Shown here: piece by piece, positions 1-5,638 of the stretch | How the letters are laid out: each line of letters begins with the position of its first letter | Numbering within the stretch: the stretch's first letter is position 1 | Origin: Coriobacteriaceae bacterium | GTDB taxonomy: Bacteria > Actinomycetota > Coriobacteriia > Coriobacteriales > Coriobacteriaceae | Reading direction: 5' to 3' | DNA length: 11,969 bases | Assembly: GCA_902363875.1 (NCBI GenBank) | Contig: CABJBO010000045.1 | Coordinates: forward strand, 1-11,969 | Notes under the pieces: model-generated | Told to the model about the DNA's origin: nothing | The model's database searches: none | Seen by the model: only the letters and a program-made list of their open reading frames with translations | Position numbers and translations under genes: made by a program

Positions 1-79
1 GCAACGGAAAAGAGCCGCCCTTTCGGACGACTCAAACTGTAATGGGGATTAAAAAATCATTGCAGAGGAGGAGATGCTG

Positions 80-655
80 ATGAAGCCGTTGCTGCTGCAC
101 GCCTGCTGTGCGCCGTGCTCGCTTGAGCCGGTTCGCTTGCTGCGCGAAGAGGGGTTTGAACCCACGATCTGCTGGACCAACCCCAATATTCAGCCGCACA
201 ATGAATGGCAGCGTCGCCTGGACGAGCTGCGCCGGTGGTGTGCCGACGGCGACATCGAGCTCATCGAGGCCGGGGAGGATCGCGAGCGCTGGGAGGCCGG
301 CGTGGCCCCGATGGGTGCCGATCGGCCCCGTCGCTGTCGCGCGTGCTATGCCCTGCGTCTGGCCGAGGCGTGCCGCGTGGCTCGGGAGCGCGGGTTTGAA
401 TACGTGGGCACGACGCTCGCTGTCTCTCCGTATCAGTTGTTCGACACCTGCAATGACGTGCTCGAGCGTTTGGCTGCCGCCCGCGGTCTCACTCCGGTGA
501 TTCGCGATTTTCGCCCGTATTATCCCGAGGCTACGCGCCGTTCGCGCGAACTGGGCATGTATCGACAGAACTACTGCGGCTGCCGCTTTTCTGCTGTCGA
601 GGCGGCCATGGACCGCGCCCGCATCCGCGACGAGCGCAAAGCCGCCAAAAAGTAG
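80..655 (+). CDS. queH: Epoxyqueuosine reductase QueH
   Basis: Reduces epoxyqueuosine to queuosine in tRNA, the last step of the pathway; QueH is the cytosolic, metal-dependent alternative to QueG. The 191-residue product has the family (former DUF208) signatures: HACCAPC near the N-terminus (Cys9, Cys10, Cys13), RCRACYALRL (Cys86, Cys89) and a C-terminal RQNYCGCRFS (Cys166, Cys168). These cysteines are known to bind an Fe-S cluster and a further metal site in the family. Length is normal. An in-frame ATG at 74 would add two residues, but the AGGAGG at 66-71 lies only 2 nt from it and 8 nt from the ATG at 80, so 80 is preferred. queA follows 64 nt downstream on the same strand, which suggests co-transcription. 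The family call is firm; the start is uncertain by two codons. Confidence 0.93.
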   Translation: MKPLLLHACCAPCSLEPVRLLREEGFEPTICWTNPNIQPHNEWQRRLDELRRWCADGDIELIEAGEDRERWEAGVAPMGADRPRRCRACYALRLAEACRVARERGFEYVGTTLAVSPYQLFDTCNDVLERLAAARGLTPVIRDFRPYYPEATRRSRELGMYRQNYCGCRFSAVEAAMDRARIRDERKAAKK

Positions 656-719
656 TTCGTTTGGGACGTCAGCCTGCTAGGATGTAGAGCGGACTTTAGC
701 TATATAAGGAGTATCCGAC

Positions 720-1937
720 GTGTCTATGCGTACCGATGATTTTGACTACAACCTTCCTGAGGAACTGATCGCCCAGGCTCCTGCCGAGCCGCGCGACTCC
801 TGCCGCCTGCTGGTGGTGGATCGCAAAGGCTCCCAGGCGGGGAAGCCGCTGGAGCACGGCGGTACCGTTGAGCACCGCATCTTCCGCGACATCATCGACT
901 ATATCGAGCCGGGCGATGTGCTCGTCATCAACCAGACGCGCGTGATGCCGGCCCGCCTGATCGGTCGCAAGGCCGGCTCGGGTGGCGTGGTCGAGACGCT
1001 GCTGCTCAAGCGCCGTGAGGATGTGGATCCGCTCGGCCATGTGTGGGAGTGCCTGGTCAAGCCGGGCAAGCGCCTGAAGCCCGGTGCTCAGATTGAGTAT
1101 CGCGCCGGTGGCGCCCATGCGCCCGAGGGGGCTCCCGTGGTGCTGACGGCCGAGGTCATCGACTTTGTCACCGATAGCCGCGGTGGCCGTCTGGTGCGCT
1201 TTGAGCCGGCCGGTTGCAATGCCGCCGGCGACCCGTGCACGCTCGACGAGGCCATCCATGCTGCCGGCCACGTGCCGCTGCCGCCCTACATTACCGATTA
1301 CGAGGGCGACCCCGAGAAGTACCAGACCGTCTACGCCATGAAGGAGGAGCACTCGGCTGCCGCTCCCACGGCGGGTCTGCACTTTACGCCCGAGCTTATG
1401 GCTGCCATCGAGGCCAAGGGTGCCAAGTTTGCCGCCGTCGAACTCGAGGTGGGCATCGATACCTTCCGTCTGGTGGAGGAGGACGATCCCACGCAGCATG
1501 TGATGCACACCGAGCGCTACCACGTGTCGCAGGAGGTTGTCGACGCCGTGCATAAGGCGAAGGCCGAGGGCCATCGTGTGATTGCTGTCGGTACCACGGC
1601 GGTGCGCTCGCTCGAGAGCGCGTTTGACGCCGATGCTCCGGTGTCCGATCCGGCTGTGACGGCGCGCTATTTTGAAGGCCGCGAGGACGGCGCCGACACG
1701 CTCGGCCGCGGTGACATCGTGGTGCGCGAGAACGCCACGACGCAGCTCTACCTCATGCCCGGCTCGACCTATCACGTGGTCGACGCGCTGATCACGAACT
1801 TCCACGTGCCGCGCTCCACGCTCATGATGCTCGTGAGCGCGCTTGCCACCCGCGACCAGATCATGGATGCCTACGCCGCCGCCATCGAGGAGCGCTACCG
1901 CTTCTTCAGCTTTGGCGACGCGATGCTCATTTGTTAG
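720..1937 (+). CDS. queA: S-adenosylmethionine:tRNA ribosyltransferase-isomerase QueA
   Basis: Transfers and isomerises the ribosyl group of S-adenosylmethionine onto preQ1-modified tRNA to make epoxyqueuosine, the substrate of the QueH encoded just upstream. Family motifs run in order through the 405 residues: DFDYNLPEELIAQAPAEPRD (7-26), DVLVINQTRVMPARLIGRK (66-84), GHVPLPPYI (183-191), KYQTVYA then AAAPTAGLHF (200-222), VGTTAVRSLES (290-300), VDALITNFHVPRSTLMMLVSA (354-374) and YRFFSFGDAMLI at the end. The GTG at 720 is chosen because AAGGAG at 706-711 is 8 nt away; an ATG at 726 would be 14 nt away. The protein is longer than the usual 340-360 residues, mostly through extra sequence around 301-340 and about 150-180. 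The position normally GSVAAPTAG reads HSAAAPTAG. The stop codon's last base is the first base of a hairpin. Confidence 0.96.
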   Translation: MSMRTDDFDYNLPEELIAQAPAEPRDSCRLLVVDRKGSQAGKPLEHGGTVEHRIFRDIIDYIEPGDVLVINQTRVMPARLIGRKAGSGGVVETLLLKRREDVDPLGHVWECLVKPGKRLKPGAQIEYRAGGAHAPEGAPVVLTAEVIDFVTDSRGGRLVRFEPAGCNAAGDPCTLDEAIHAAGHVPLPPYITDYEGDPEKYQTVYAMKEEHSAAAPTAGLHFTPELMAAIEAKGAKFAAVELEVGIDTFRLVEEDDPTQHVMHTERYHVSQEVVDAVHKAKAEGHRVIAVGTTAVRSLESAFDADAPVSDPAVTARYFEGREDGADTLGRGDIVVRENATTQLYLMPGSTYHVVDALITNFHVPRSTLMMLVSALATRDQIMDAYAAAIEERYRFFSFGDAMLIC

Positions 1938-1963
1938 TTACGCGGTTCTACGAACCGCGTAAC
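1937..1963 (+). repeat. Hairpin overlapping the queA stop codon
   Basis: GTTACGCGGTT (1937-1947) pairs perfectly with AACCGCGTAAC (1953-1963) around a 5-nt loop, starting in the TAG stop codon. There is no U-tract, so it is not a canonical intrinsic terminator. It could still stop transcription or protect the mRNA end. GACGCTGC follows at 1969-1976. A near-identical stem follows the dehydrogenase gene at 5242. Confidence 0.7.
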
Positions 1964-2003
1964 CAGTTGACGCTGCAAACGCCCCTAAGCGGCAATCGGG
2001 GGT

Positions 2004-2027
2004 TCCGCCGTTCTACCGAACGGCGGA
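2004..2027 (+). repeat. Second hairpin of copy A
   Basis: TCCGCCGTTC (2004-2013) pairs perfectly with GAACGGCGGA (2018-2027) around TACC. The stem sequence differs from the hairpins at 1937 and 5242, yet the GTTC-loop-GAAC top is shared with 1937 and GACGCTG follows at the same distance (2034-2040). It therefore looks like a structure-conserved member of one module family. Confidence 0.65.
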
Positions 2028-2033
2028 CCGGCC

Positions 2034-2146
2034 GACGCTGTGCGGGCCGCATTTGGACAATCTGACGTTCAACTTCAAGGGCGCGACCAGAAGGTCAGCG
2101 CCCTTTCGTTTCACGTCACCTTGTCTCAAATGCGACCCGCTCGCTG
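2034..2146. repeat. Long covarying stem, copy A
   Basis: An outer stem pairs 2042-2060 with 2121-2140: GCGGG with CCCGC, one mismatch, CGCATTTG with CAAATGCG, then ACAA with TTGT and C2125 bulged. A middle element pairs TGACGT (2063-2068) with ACGTCA (2112-2117). The apex is described separately. The box GACGCTG precedes the stem and CGCTCGCTG (2138-2146) overlaps its 3' end. The copy at 5275-5388 has the same architecture with different paired bases. Function unknown. Confidence 0.7.
2077..2106. terminator. Apical GC hairpin, possible bidirectional terminator
   Basis: AAGGGCGC (2077-2084) pairs with GCGCCCTT (2098-2105). Above it GACC pairs with GGTC around AGAA, with A2097 bulged. The stem is flanked by A on one side and T on the other, and it lies between the convergent ends of queA and the coiled-coil gene, so a terminator working in both directions is reasonable. 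The T run is short, so termination is inferred. Confidence 0.45.
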
Positions 2147-2193
2147 GCGTTGCCAAGACATCGGCGTCGCCTTGGTCCGGACTAGCCGTTTGG

Positions 2194-2226
2194 GGCACTC
2201 ATTGGGGACGTACTTAAATGAGTGCC
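2194..2226. repeat. Hairpin with TTGGGGACG loop, copy A
   Basis: GGCACTCATT (2194-2203) pairs perfectly with AATGAGTGCC (2217-2226) around a 13-nt loop beginning GGGGACG. The 27 nt at 2197-2223 are identical to 5450-5476. The TTGGGGACG core recurs at 2315-2323 and, inverted with one change, at 2351-2358. The form resembles REP-type elements mobilised by IS200-like (RAYT) transposases; no such transposase is present here. Confidence 0.6.
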
Positions 2227-2234
2227 TGCAGAAT

Positions 2235-2298
2235 GAGAGTGGATAATCTCCCGTTTTTGGCCTGCTTGGGGGCTCAAAGTGGGAGATTATCCACTCTC
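2235..2298. repeat. 18-bp perfect inverted repeat, copy A
   Basis: GAGAGTGGATAATCTCCC (2235-2252) pairs perfectly with GGGAGATTATCCACTCTC (2281-2298) around a 28-nt loop. Weaker pairs continue inward (GTTTT with AAAGT, using G-T wobbles). Both arms recur unchanged at 5488-5551 with a loop of exactly the same length but different sequence. Confidence 0.75.
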
Positions 2299-2308
2299 GT
2301 CATTGGGC

Positions 2309-2364
2309 TAGTCGTTGGGGACGTTCTTGTTTGACTAGTCGTTTAAGAATGTCCCCAATGACTA
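2309..2364. repeat. 20-nt imperfect inverted repeat with TTGGGGAC arms
   Basis: TAGTCGTTGGGGACGTTCTT (2309-2328) pairs with AAGAATGTCCCCAATGACTA (2345-2364). Two of the 20 pairs are G-T wobbles, so the stem would hold if the top strand were transcribed. The 16-nt loop contains the palindrome GACTAGTC (2333-2340). It ends 18 nt before the stop of the convergent coiled-coil gene and is absent from copy B. A REP/MITE-like nature is inferred. Confidence 0.6.
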
Positions 2365-2381
2365 CTTGCTTGGCAGCTGGC

Positions 2382-4145
2382 TTACTTGCTCGCGAACAGC
2401 CAGATGAGGATGATCACGAGGACTACGGCGACAATGCAGACGATGGCGCCGGTGAATTTGATGCGTGAGTCGCGGGTACGTTCGCGCACCGCGTCCTCGG
2501 TGGCCTCGAGCTGGGTGACTTCTCGCTCGGTCTCGGCGTGTTCGGCTTTGTCTCGGGCCAAGGATCCTGCAAGCGACTCAGTGATCTCTGGGTGGTCGTG
2601 CACTTCGGTCGCCTGTTCGATGATCGACTGCGCATGTGCGGCATCTGCTTGGGCGTTGGCGATGCTCTGCTCCTGGTCGCGGCGTGCCTTGTCCTCGGCA
2701 GTGATCTTCTCGCGCAGTTCGCGCTGACGAGTCGCGGCGGCTGTCTTCGCCGTCTGCAGCTCGTCGCGCGCGGCATCGGCTTCGGTCGTCACGGCTTGGT
2801 GCGCGCGTTTTGCGTCGGCGATAGGGGCTTGAGCCTGCTCGACGGCCTGCTCGGCTGCGGCAAGCGAGTGCTCAAGGTCGGCGGTGATGCGCGGGACATC
2901 TTCTTCGGCTTTACGCAGGGCATCTGCCGTGTCGGAAATCTGCATCGAGAGCTCGCTGGTGCGCACCGTATAGTTGGCGGGATTTGCCGAGGGATTGCGT
3001 TGCAGCTCGGCATACTCATGGCGCAGCGTCTCGAGCTGGGCGCGCGTGGCGTCGACGGTTTGTTGTGCGGCCGCAATGCCGGCGTCTCGCTCGGCCTTCA
3101 CCTTGTCGCGGATGCGCTTGGAATCCTCAAGACGTCGAACGAGGCGGTTGCCGGTCTCGCGAGAGCTCGCCTCGCGGGCCTCCACGGCGTCGAGCGCGGC
3201 CTTCAGGCGGAGCTCAGTCGCGTCATCCTCTGTCTTCATTTGTTCGAGCTGACCATTGAGCTCTGTCGCTTTGGCGGCGTGGGCATCACGGTCAATCTCG
3301 GCTGCCGCAGCGGTCTTTTGCGCTGTGGCGATCGCCTGACGCTGGTCGGCGACGATCTGGTCGTAGCGGCCTGCGATATCCTGGCGCGTCTCGAGTTCCT
3401 CGGCCTGATCGGCAATGCGCTGCTCAAGTTCGGCCAGGTGGGCGCGGGCATCGGCAAGTGCCTTTTTCGCGGCGTTCATCTCGCGCATGGCCGACGCGCC
3501 CTGGGCGATAAAAGTGCCCACGGCGTTAGCGGTGTTTGAGACGGCGCTCCCCAGGTCGCGGCTCGTGGCGGGGGCATGCGTGGTGGTCGGGTGCGCGGCT
3601 TCGGCGGCATTCGTATCGGCAGTCTGCGGCGTGGCGATATTGCCGGTGCCGCCTTCGATCACGGAAAAGCCCGCTGCGTGCGGGTCGACCGCGTCGGTGC
3701 CGATCGTGGGGTGCTCGAGTTGCAGGAACGAGGGCATGGTGCTGCCCTGGTCGGCAACCGGGGTCTCGCCGGGTACAAAGGTCGAGGCGGCCTCGGCAGC
3801 CTCTTCCTCTTCGGCGTCAACGTCGGCATCGGCGACAGCATCCTTCATCGCTTTGACGGCATCCATCATGGAGTCCATGACGGCGTCGAGCTCTTCTTCC
3901 GAAGACACCTCGATGGGGCCCGCTGCTTGCGGAGCGGCGTCCTTTTCGGGGGCGTCGTCCTGAGCGGCCGAATCGTCGTTTTGCTCGTCGGCATCTTCGG
4001 CCGCAGGGATTTCCGTCGCAGCGCCGTTATCCAGAGTGGCGTCGTCGATGTCGGTATCATTGCAGGTCGCAGCGTCAGTATCTGCGGCGACGTCTGCTGA
4101 ATCATCAATATGCTGTTGAGTCTGGGGGTCCAGCTCGTCTGTCAT
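2382..4145 (-). CDS. Tail-anchored coiled-coil protein, function unknown
   Basis: I do not recognise the family. The 587-residue product has three parts. Residues 1-200 are very acidic and low in complexity, with clusters such as DADVDAEEEEAAEA (106-119) and Ala/Thr/Pro-rich stretches. Residues about 215-560 are long Ala/Glu/Gln/Arg heptad-like helix, interrupted near 383-395 by NPSANPANYTVRT, a likely hinge. A single hydrophobic segment at 565-584 is followed by three residues. No signal peptide is visible, so the large N-terminal part should face the cytosol, held at the membrane by the C-terminal tail. The start at 4145 is chosen because GAGGAG lies 9 nt upstream; an ATG at 4151 is only 3 nt away, and an ATG at 4268 would add 41 uncharacteristic residues. 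The gene is transcribed away from the dehydrogenase and converges on queA. A structural or scaffolding role is a guess. Confidence 0.8.
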   Translation of the reverse strand: MTDELDPQTQQHIDDSADVAADTDAATCNDTDIDDATLDNGAATEIPAAEDADEQNDDSAAQDDAPEKDAAPQAAGPIEVSSEEELDAVMDSMMDAVKAMKDAVADADVDAEEEEAAEAASTFVPGETPVADQGSTMPSFLQLEHPTIGTDAVDPHAAGFSVIEGGTGNIATPQTADTNAAEAAHPTTTHAPATSRDLGSAVSNTANAVGTFIAQGASAMREMNAAKKALADARAHLAELEQRIADQAEELETRQDIAGRYDQIVADQRQAIATAQKTAAAAEIDRDAHAAKATELNGQLEQMKTEDDATELRLKAALDAVEAREASSRETGNRLVRRLEDSKRIRDKVKAERDAGIAAAQQTVDATRAQLETLRHEYAELQRNPSANPANYTVRTSELSMQISDTADALRKAEEDVPRITADLEHSLAAAEQAVEQAQAPIADAKRAHQAVTTEADAARDELQTAKTAAATRQRELREKITAEDKARRDQEQSIANAQADAAHAQSIIEQATEVHDHPEITESLAGSLARDKAEHAETEREVTQLEATEDAVRERTRDSRIKFTGAIVCIVAVVLVIILIWLFASK

Positions 4146-4284
4146 AGGCATGTGCTCCTCATCGTTGTTCGTCACCCTATGATAAAGTCTCGCGCCGACA
4201 TCCCGCGCGCCGCAGCAAAGTTCCAAAACGTGTTCGATGGCTCGTGTCGATAGCAAAAATTCGGCCACTTTATCCAGTTTGTAC

Positions 4285-4314
4285 TTGACAATCCCTTCGC
4301 CGAAAGACGTTATG
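4285..4314 (+). promoter_or_regulatory. Candidate promoter for the dehydrogenase gene
   Basis: A perfect TTGACA lies at 4285-4290. The best -10 candidate is weak: GTTATG at 4309-4314 with an 18-nt spacer. If used, the mRNA leader would be about 120 nt and would include the inverted repeat at 4403-4420. Confidence 0.35.
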
Positions 4315-4402
4315 CCGTTCGCCTACCGAGGCCTTTTCTATTCACTTGAACACGCTAAAGTTGCATTTCAGCTTTTGGCGCGTGAAGTTGGATGCGCGCA
4401 GT

Positions 4403-4420
4403 CGACGGGCGGGCCCGTCG
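4403..4420. promoter_or_regulatory. GC-rich inverted repeat just upstream of the dehydrogenase ribosome site
   Basis: CGACGGGC (4403-4410) and GCCCGTCG (4413-4420) form a perfect 8-bp dyad with a 2-nt centre, ending 7 nt before AAAGGA (4428-4433). It could be an operator or a leader hairpin near the ribosome site. The dyad is directly visible; its role is inferred. Confidence 0.4.
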
Positions 4421-4439
4421 CGATTTGAAAGGACTTCGT

Positions 4440-5240
4440 ATGGGACTTTTCACTGGTAAGACCGTGATCGTTACCGGCGGCGGCAAGGCCACGCTCAAGG
4501 ACGGCTCCGCTGGATCCATCGGCTACGGCATCGATATCGCTTTTGCCAAGGAGGGCGCAAACCTCGTCATCACCGGTCGTAACGTTGCCAAGCTCGAGGC
4601 TGCCAAGGAGTCTCTTGAGGCTGAGTACGGCGTCAAAGTTTTGCCTGTTCAGGCCGATGTCTCCGCCGGCCAGGACAACGAGGCCGTCGTGCAGAACGTT
4701 ATCGACAAGGCGATTGAGGAGTTCGGTCGCATCGACGCCGTCGTTAACAACGCTCAGGCCAGCGCCTCGGGTGTGACCATCGCCGACCACACTATGGACC
4801 AGTTCAACCTGGCCATTTACTCCGGCTTGTATGCCACCTACCTGTACATGCAGAAGGCCTATCCGCACCTGAAGGAGACTAAGGGTTCCGTGGTCAACTT
4901 TGCTTCGGGCGCCGGCCTGTTTGGCAACTATGGCCAGTGCAGCTATGCTGCCGCCAAGGAGGGCATCCGCGGCCTGACTCGCGTCGCCGCCAACGAGTGG
5001 GGCAAGGACGGCATCAACGTCAACATCGTTTGCCCGCTTGCCTGGACTGCTGCGCTCGAGAACTTCCAGGATGCCTATCCCGAGGCGTTCAAGGCCAACG
5101 TCCACATGCCGCCGGCGGGCCACTACGGCGACGTCGAGAAGGAGATCGGCCGCGTGGTCGTTCAGCTTTGCGGCCCCGACTTTAAGTACATGAACGGCGA
5201 GACCGTCACCCTCGAGGGCGGCATGGGCCAGCGTCCGTAG
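4440..5240 (+). CDS. Short-chain dehydrogenase, 12-alpha-hydroxysteroid dehydrogenase type
   Basis: A 266-residue classical short-chain dehydrogenase/reductase, expected to be a cytosolic NAD(P)-dependent alcohol/ketone oxidoreductase. Visible are the nucleotide-binding TGGG...SIGYG (12-30), TGRN after the second strand (Arg47 suggests NADP), NNAQ (103-106, in place of NNAG) and the catalytic set Ser156, Tyr169, Lys173 (SYAAAKEGIRGL). The runs NNAQASASG, IYSGLYAT, SVVNFASGAGLFGN and ETVTLEGGMGQRP closely resemble, from memory, clostridial NADP-dependent 12-alpha-hydroxysteroid dehydrogenase, which interconverts the 12-hydroxyl and 12-oxo groups of bile acids such as cholate. The glycine loop carries about eight extra residues (around TLKDGSAG) compared with the enzyme as I recall it. 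The ATG at 4440 has AAAGGA 6 nt upstream. The gene appears to be alone in its transcript. Family certain; bile-acid substrate likely but unproven. Confidence 0.85.
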   Translation: MGLFTGKTVIVTGGGKATLKDGSAGSIGYGIDIAFAKEGANLVITGRNVAKLEAAKESLEAEYGVKVLPVQADVSAGQDNEAVVQNVIDKAIEEFGRIDAVVNNAQASASGVTIADHTMDQFNLAIYSGLYATYLYMQKAYPHLKETKGSVVNFASGAGLFGNYGQCSYAAAKEGIRGLTRVAANEWGKDGINVNIVCPLAWTAALENFQDAYPEAFKANVHMPPAGHYGDVEKEIGRVVVQLCGPDFKYMNGETVTLEGGMGQRP

Positions 5241-5241
5241 G

Positions 5242-5269
5242 GTTACGCGGTTTTACCAAACCGCGTAAC
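5242..5269 (+). repeat. Hairpin just after the dehydrogenase stop codon
   Basis: GTTACGCGGTTT (5242-5253) pairs perfectly with AAACCGCGTAAC (5258-5269) around TACC, beginning 2 nt after the TAG. It shares its first 11 bases with the hairpin on the queA stop codon, and GACGCTG (5275-5281) follows 5 nt later, as in copy A. No U-tract. Confidence 0.7.
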
Positions 5270-5274
5270 GGCTC

Positions 5275-5388
5275 GACGCTGCGCGGTCGCCAGAGCGACA
5301 ACTTGTCATTCAAAGAGGACGGCATGACCAGAAGGTCTATGCCGCCCTCTTTTCATGCCAATTTGTTCGCTCTGGCGACCGCTCGCTG
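5275..5388. repeat. Long covarying stem, copy B
   Basis: GCGGTCGCCAGAGCG (5283-5297) pairs perfectly over 15 bp with CGCTCTGGCGACCGC (5368-5382), then ACAA pairs with TTGT with T5366 bulged. The bulge on the 3' side before ACAA/TTGT matches copy A, although the 15-bp stem has a largely different sequence. CGCTCGCTG (5380-5388) overlaps the 3' end as in copy A. This is the strongest evidence that the fold is selected. Confidence 0.72.
5312..5353. terminator. Apical hairpin with T-run, possible terminator of the dehydrogenase
   Basis: AAAGAGG pairs with CCTCTTT and CGGCAT with ATGCCG, separated by one A-C mismatch. GACC pairs with GGTC around AGAA, with T5338 bulged. The stem ends in TTTT (5350-5353), so it could act as an intrinsic terminator about 70 nt after the stop codon. 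The A-run on the other side would allow use in reverse. It is nested inside the longer stem. Confidence 0.5.
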
Positions 5389-5394
5389 ACATTT

Positions 5395-5427
5395 CCAAGA
5401 CATCGGCGTTGCCAAAACATCGGCGTT
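5395..5427. repeat. Tandem 17-nt repeat
   Basis: CCAAGACATCGGCGTT (5395-5410) is followed at a 17-nt period by CCAAAACATCGGCGTT (5412-5427), one base different. Copy A has a single unit at 2153-2167. A local duplication within copy B is the simplest reading. Confidence 0.7.
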
Positions 5428-5449
5428 GGCGTGGCTGGTAAATAGCTCC

Positions 5450-5476
5450 ACTCATTGGGGACGTACTTAAATGAGT
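5450..5476. repeat. Hairpin with TTGGGGACG loop, copy B
   Basis: ACTCATT (5450-5456) pairs with AATGAGT (5470-5476) around a 13-nt loop. All 27 nt match 2197-2223 exactly, but the stem is 7 bp because the outer three pairs of copy A are missing. Confidence 0.6.
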
Positions 5477-5487
5477 ACCCGCCGCAT

Positions 5488-5551
5488 GAGAGTGGATAAT
5501 CTCCCGTTTTCGGTTTGTGTTTCGGGCAAAAGTGGGAGATTATCCACTCTC
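5488..5551. repeat. 18-bp perfect inverted repeat, copy B
   Basis: The arms GAGAGTGGATAATCTCCC (5488-5505) and GGGAGATTATCCACTCTC (5534-5551) are identical to those at 2235-2298. The 28-nt loop has the same length as copy A but a different middle sequence. Confidence 0.75.
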
Positions 5552-5638
5552 GTGAGGGGGGCATCCGAAAATCCACGCTCGTTTGCTGTCCCCTTTGCAC
5601 TAGTTTCTGTCGAGTCGGTGCTTCTTGCGGGTTGCTCG

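Larger units (their letters stand above)
1937..2364. repeat. Composite intergenic hairpin block, copy A
   Basis: A 428-nt gene-free block between the convergent queA and the coiled-coil gene. It contains, in order: two hairpin-plus-GACGCTG modules, a long covarying stem with a GACC-AGAA-GGTC apex, the box CCAAGACATCGGCGT (2153-2167), a hairpin carrying TTGGGGACGTACTTAA, an 18-bp inverted repeat, and a further inverted repeat seen only in this copy. Apart from that last part, the same components recur in the same order at 5242-5551. This suggests a dispersed repeat family or structured RNA of this genome, or successive insertions at terminator sites. I see no open reading frame that looks coding. 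Confidence 0.75.
4146..4439. other. Divergent intergenic region
   Basis: This region separates the divergent coiled-coil and dehydrogenase genes and must hold both promoters. It contains one good -35 match and one inverted repeat, annotated separately. A 63-codon open frame at 4237-4428 has no ribosome binding site and runs into the dehydrogenase leader, so it is not called. Confidence 0.6.
5242..5556. repeat. Composite intergenic hairpin block, copy B
   Basis: This fills most of the 441-nt gap between the dehydrogenase and tgt. In order it has a hairpin-plus-GACGCTG module, the long covarying stem, a CCAAGACATCGGCGT box in tandem duplicate, the TTGGGGACG hairpin and the 18-bp inverted repeat. 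Apart from the second hairpin module and the terminal inverted repeat found only in copy A, the order matches copy A. The 12-nt gap between the last two hairpins is the same in both. Beyond 5556, up to the tgt promoter, I see nothing further. Confidence 0.75.

Noticed and set aside
696..1805. 369-codon open frame on the minus strand opposite queA
   Set aside because: It mirrors the third-position G/C bias of queA; its product is His/Arg/Gly-rich with no recognisable motif.
1937..2364. CRISPR array
   Set aside because: The repeats are inverted, of different types and not evenly spaced, and there is no cas gene.
2538..3539. 333-codon open frame on the plus strand opposite the coiled-coil gene
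   Set aside because: The coiled-coil product has a coherent domain plan and a ribosome site; the opposite frame is a compositional shadow.
4237..4428. 63-codon open frame upstream of the dehydrogenase
   Set aside because: It has no ribosome site and no recognisable features, and it ends inside the dehydrogenase leader.
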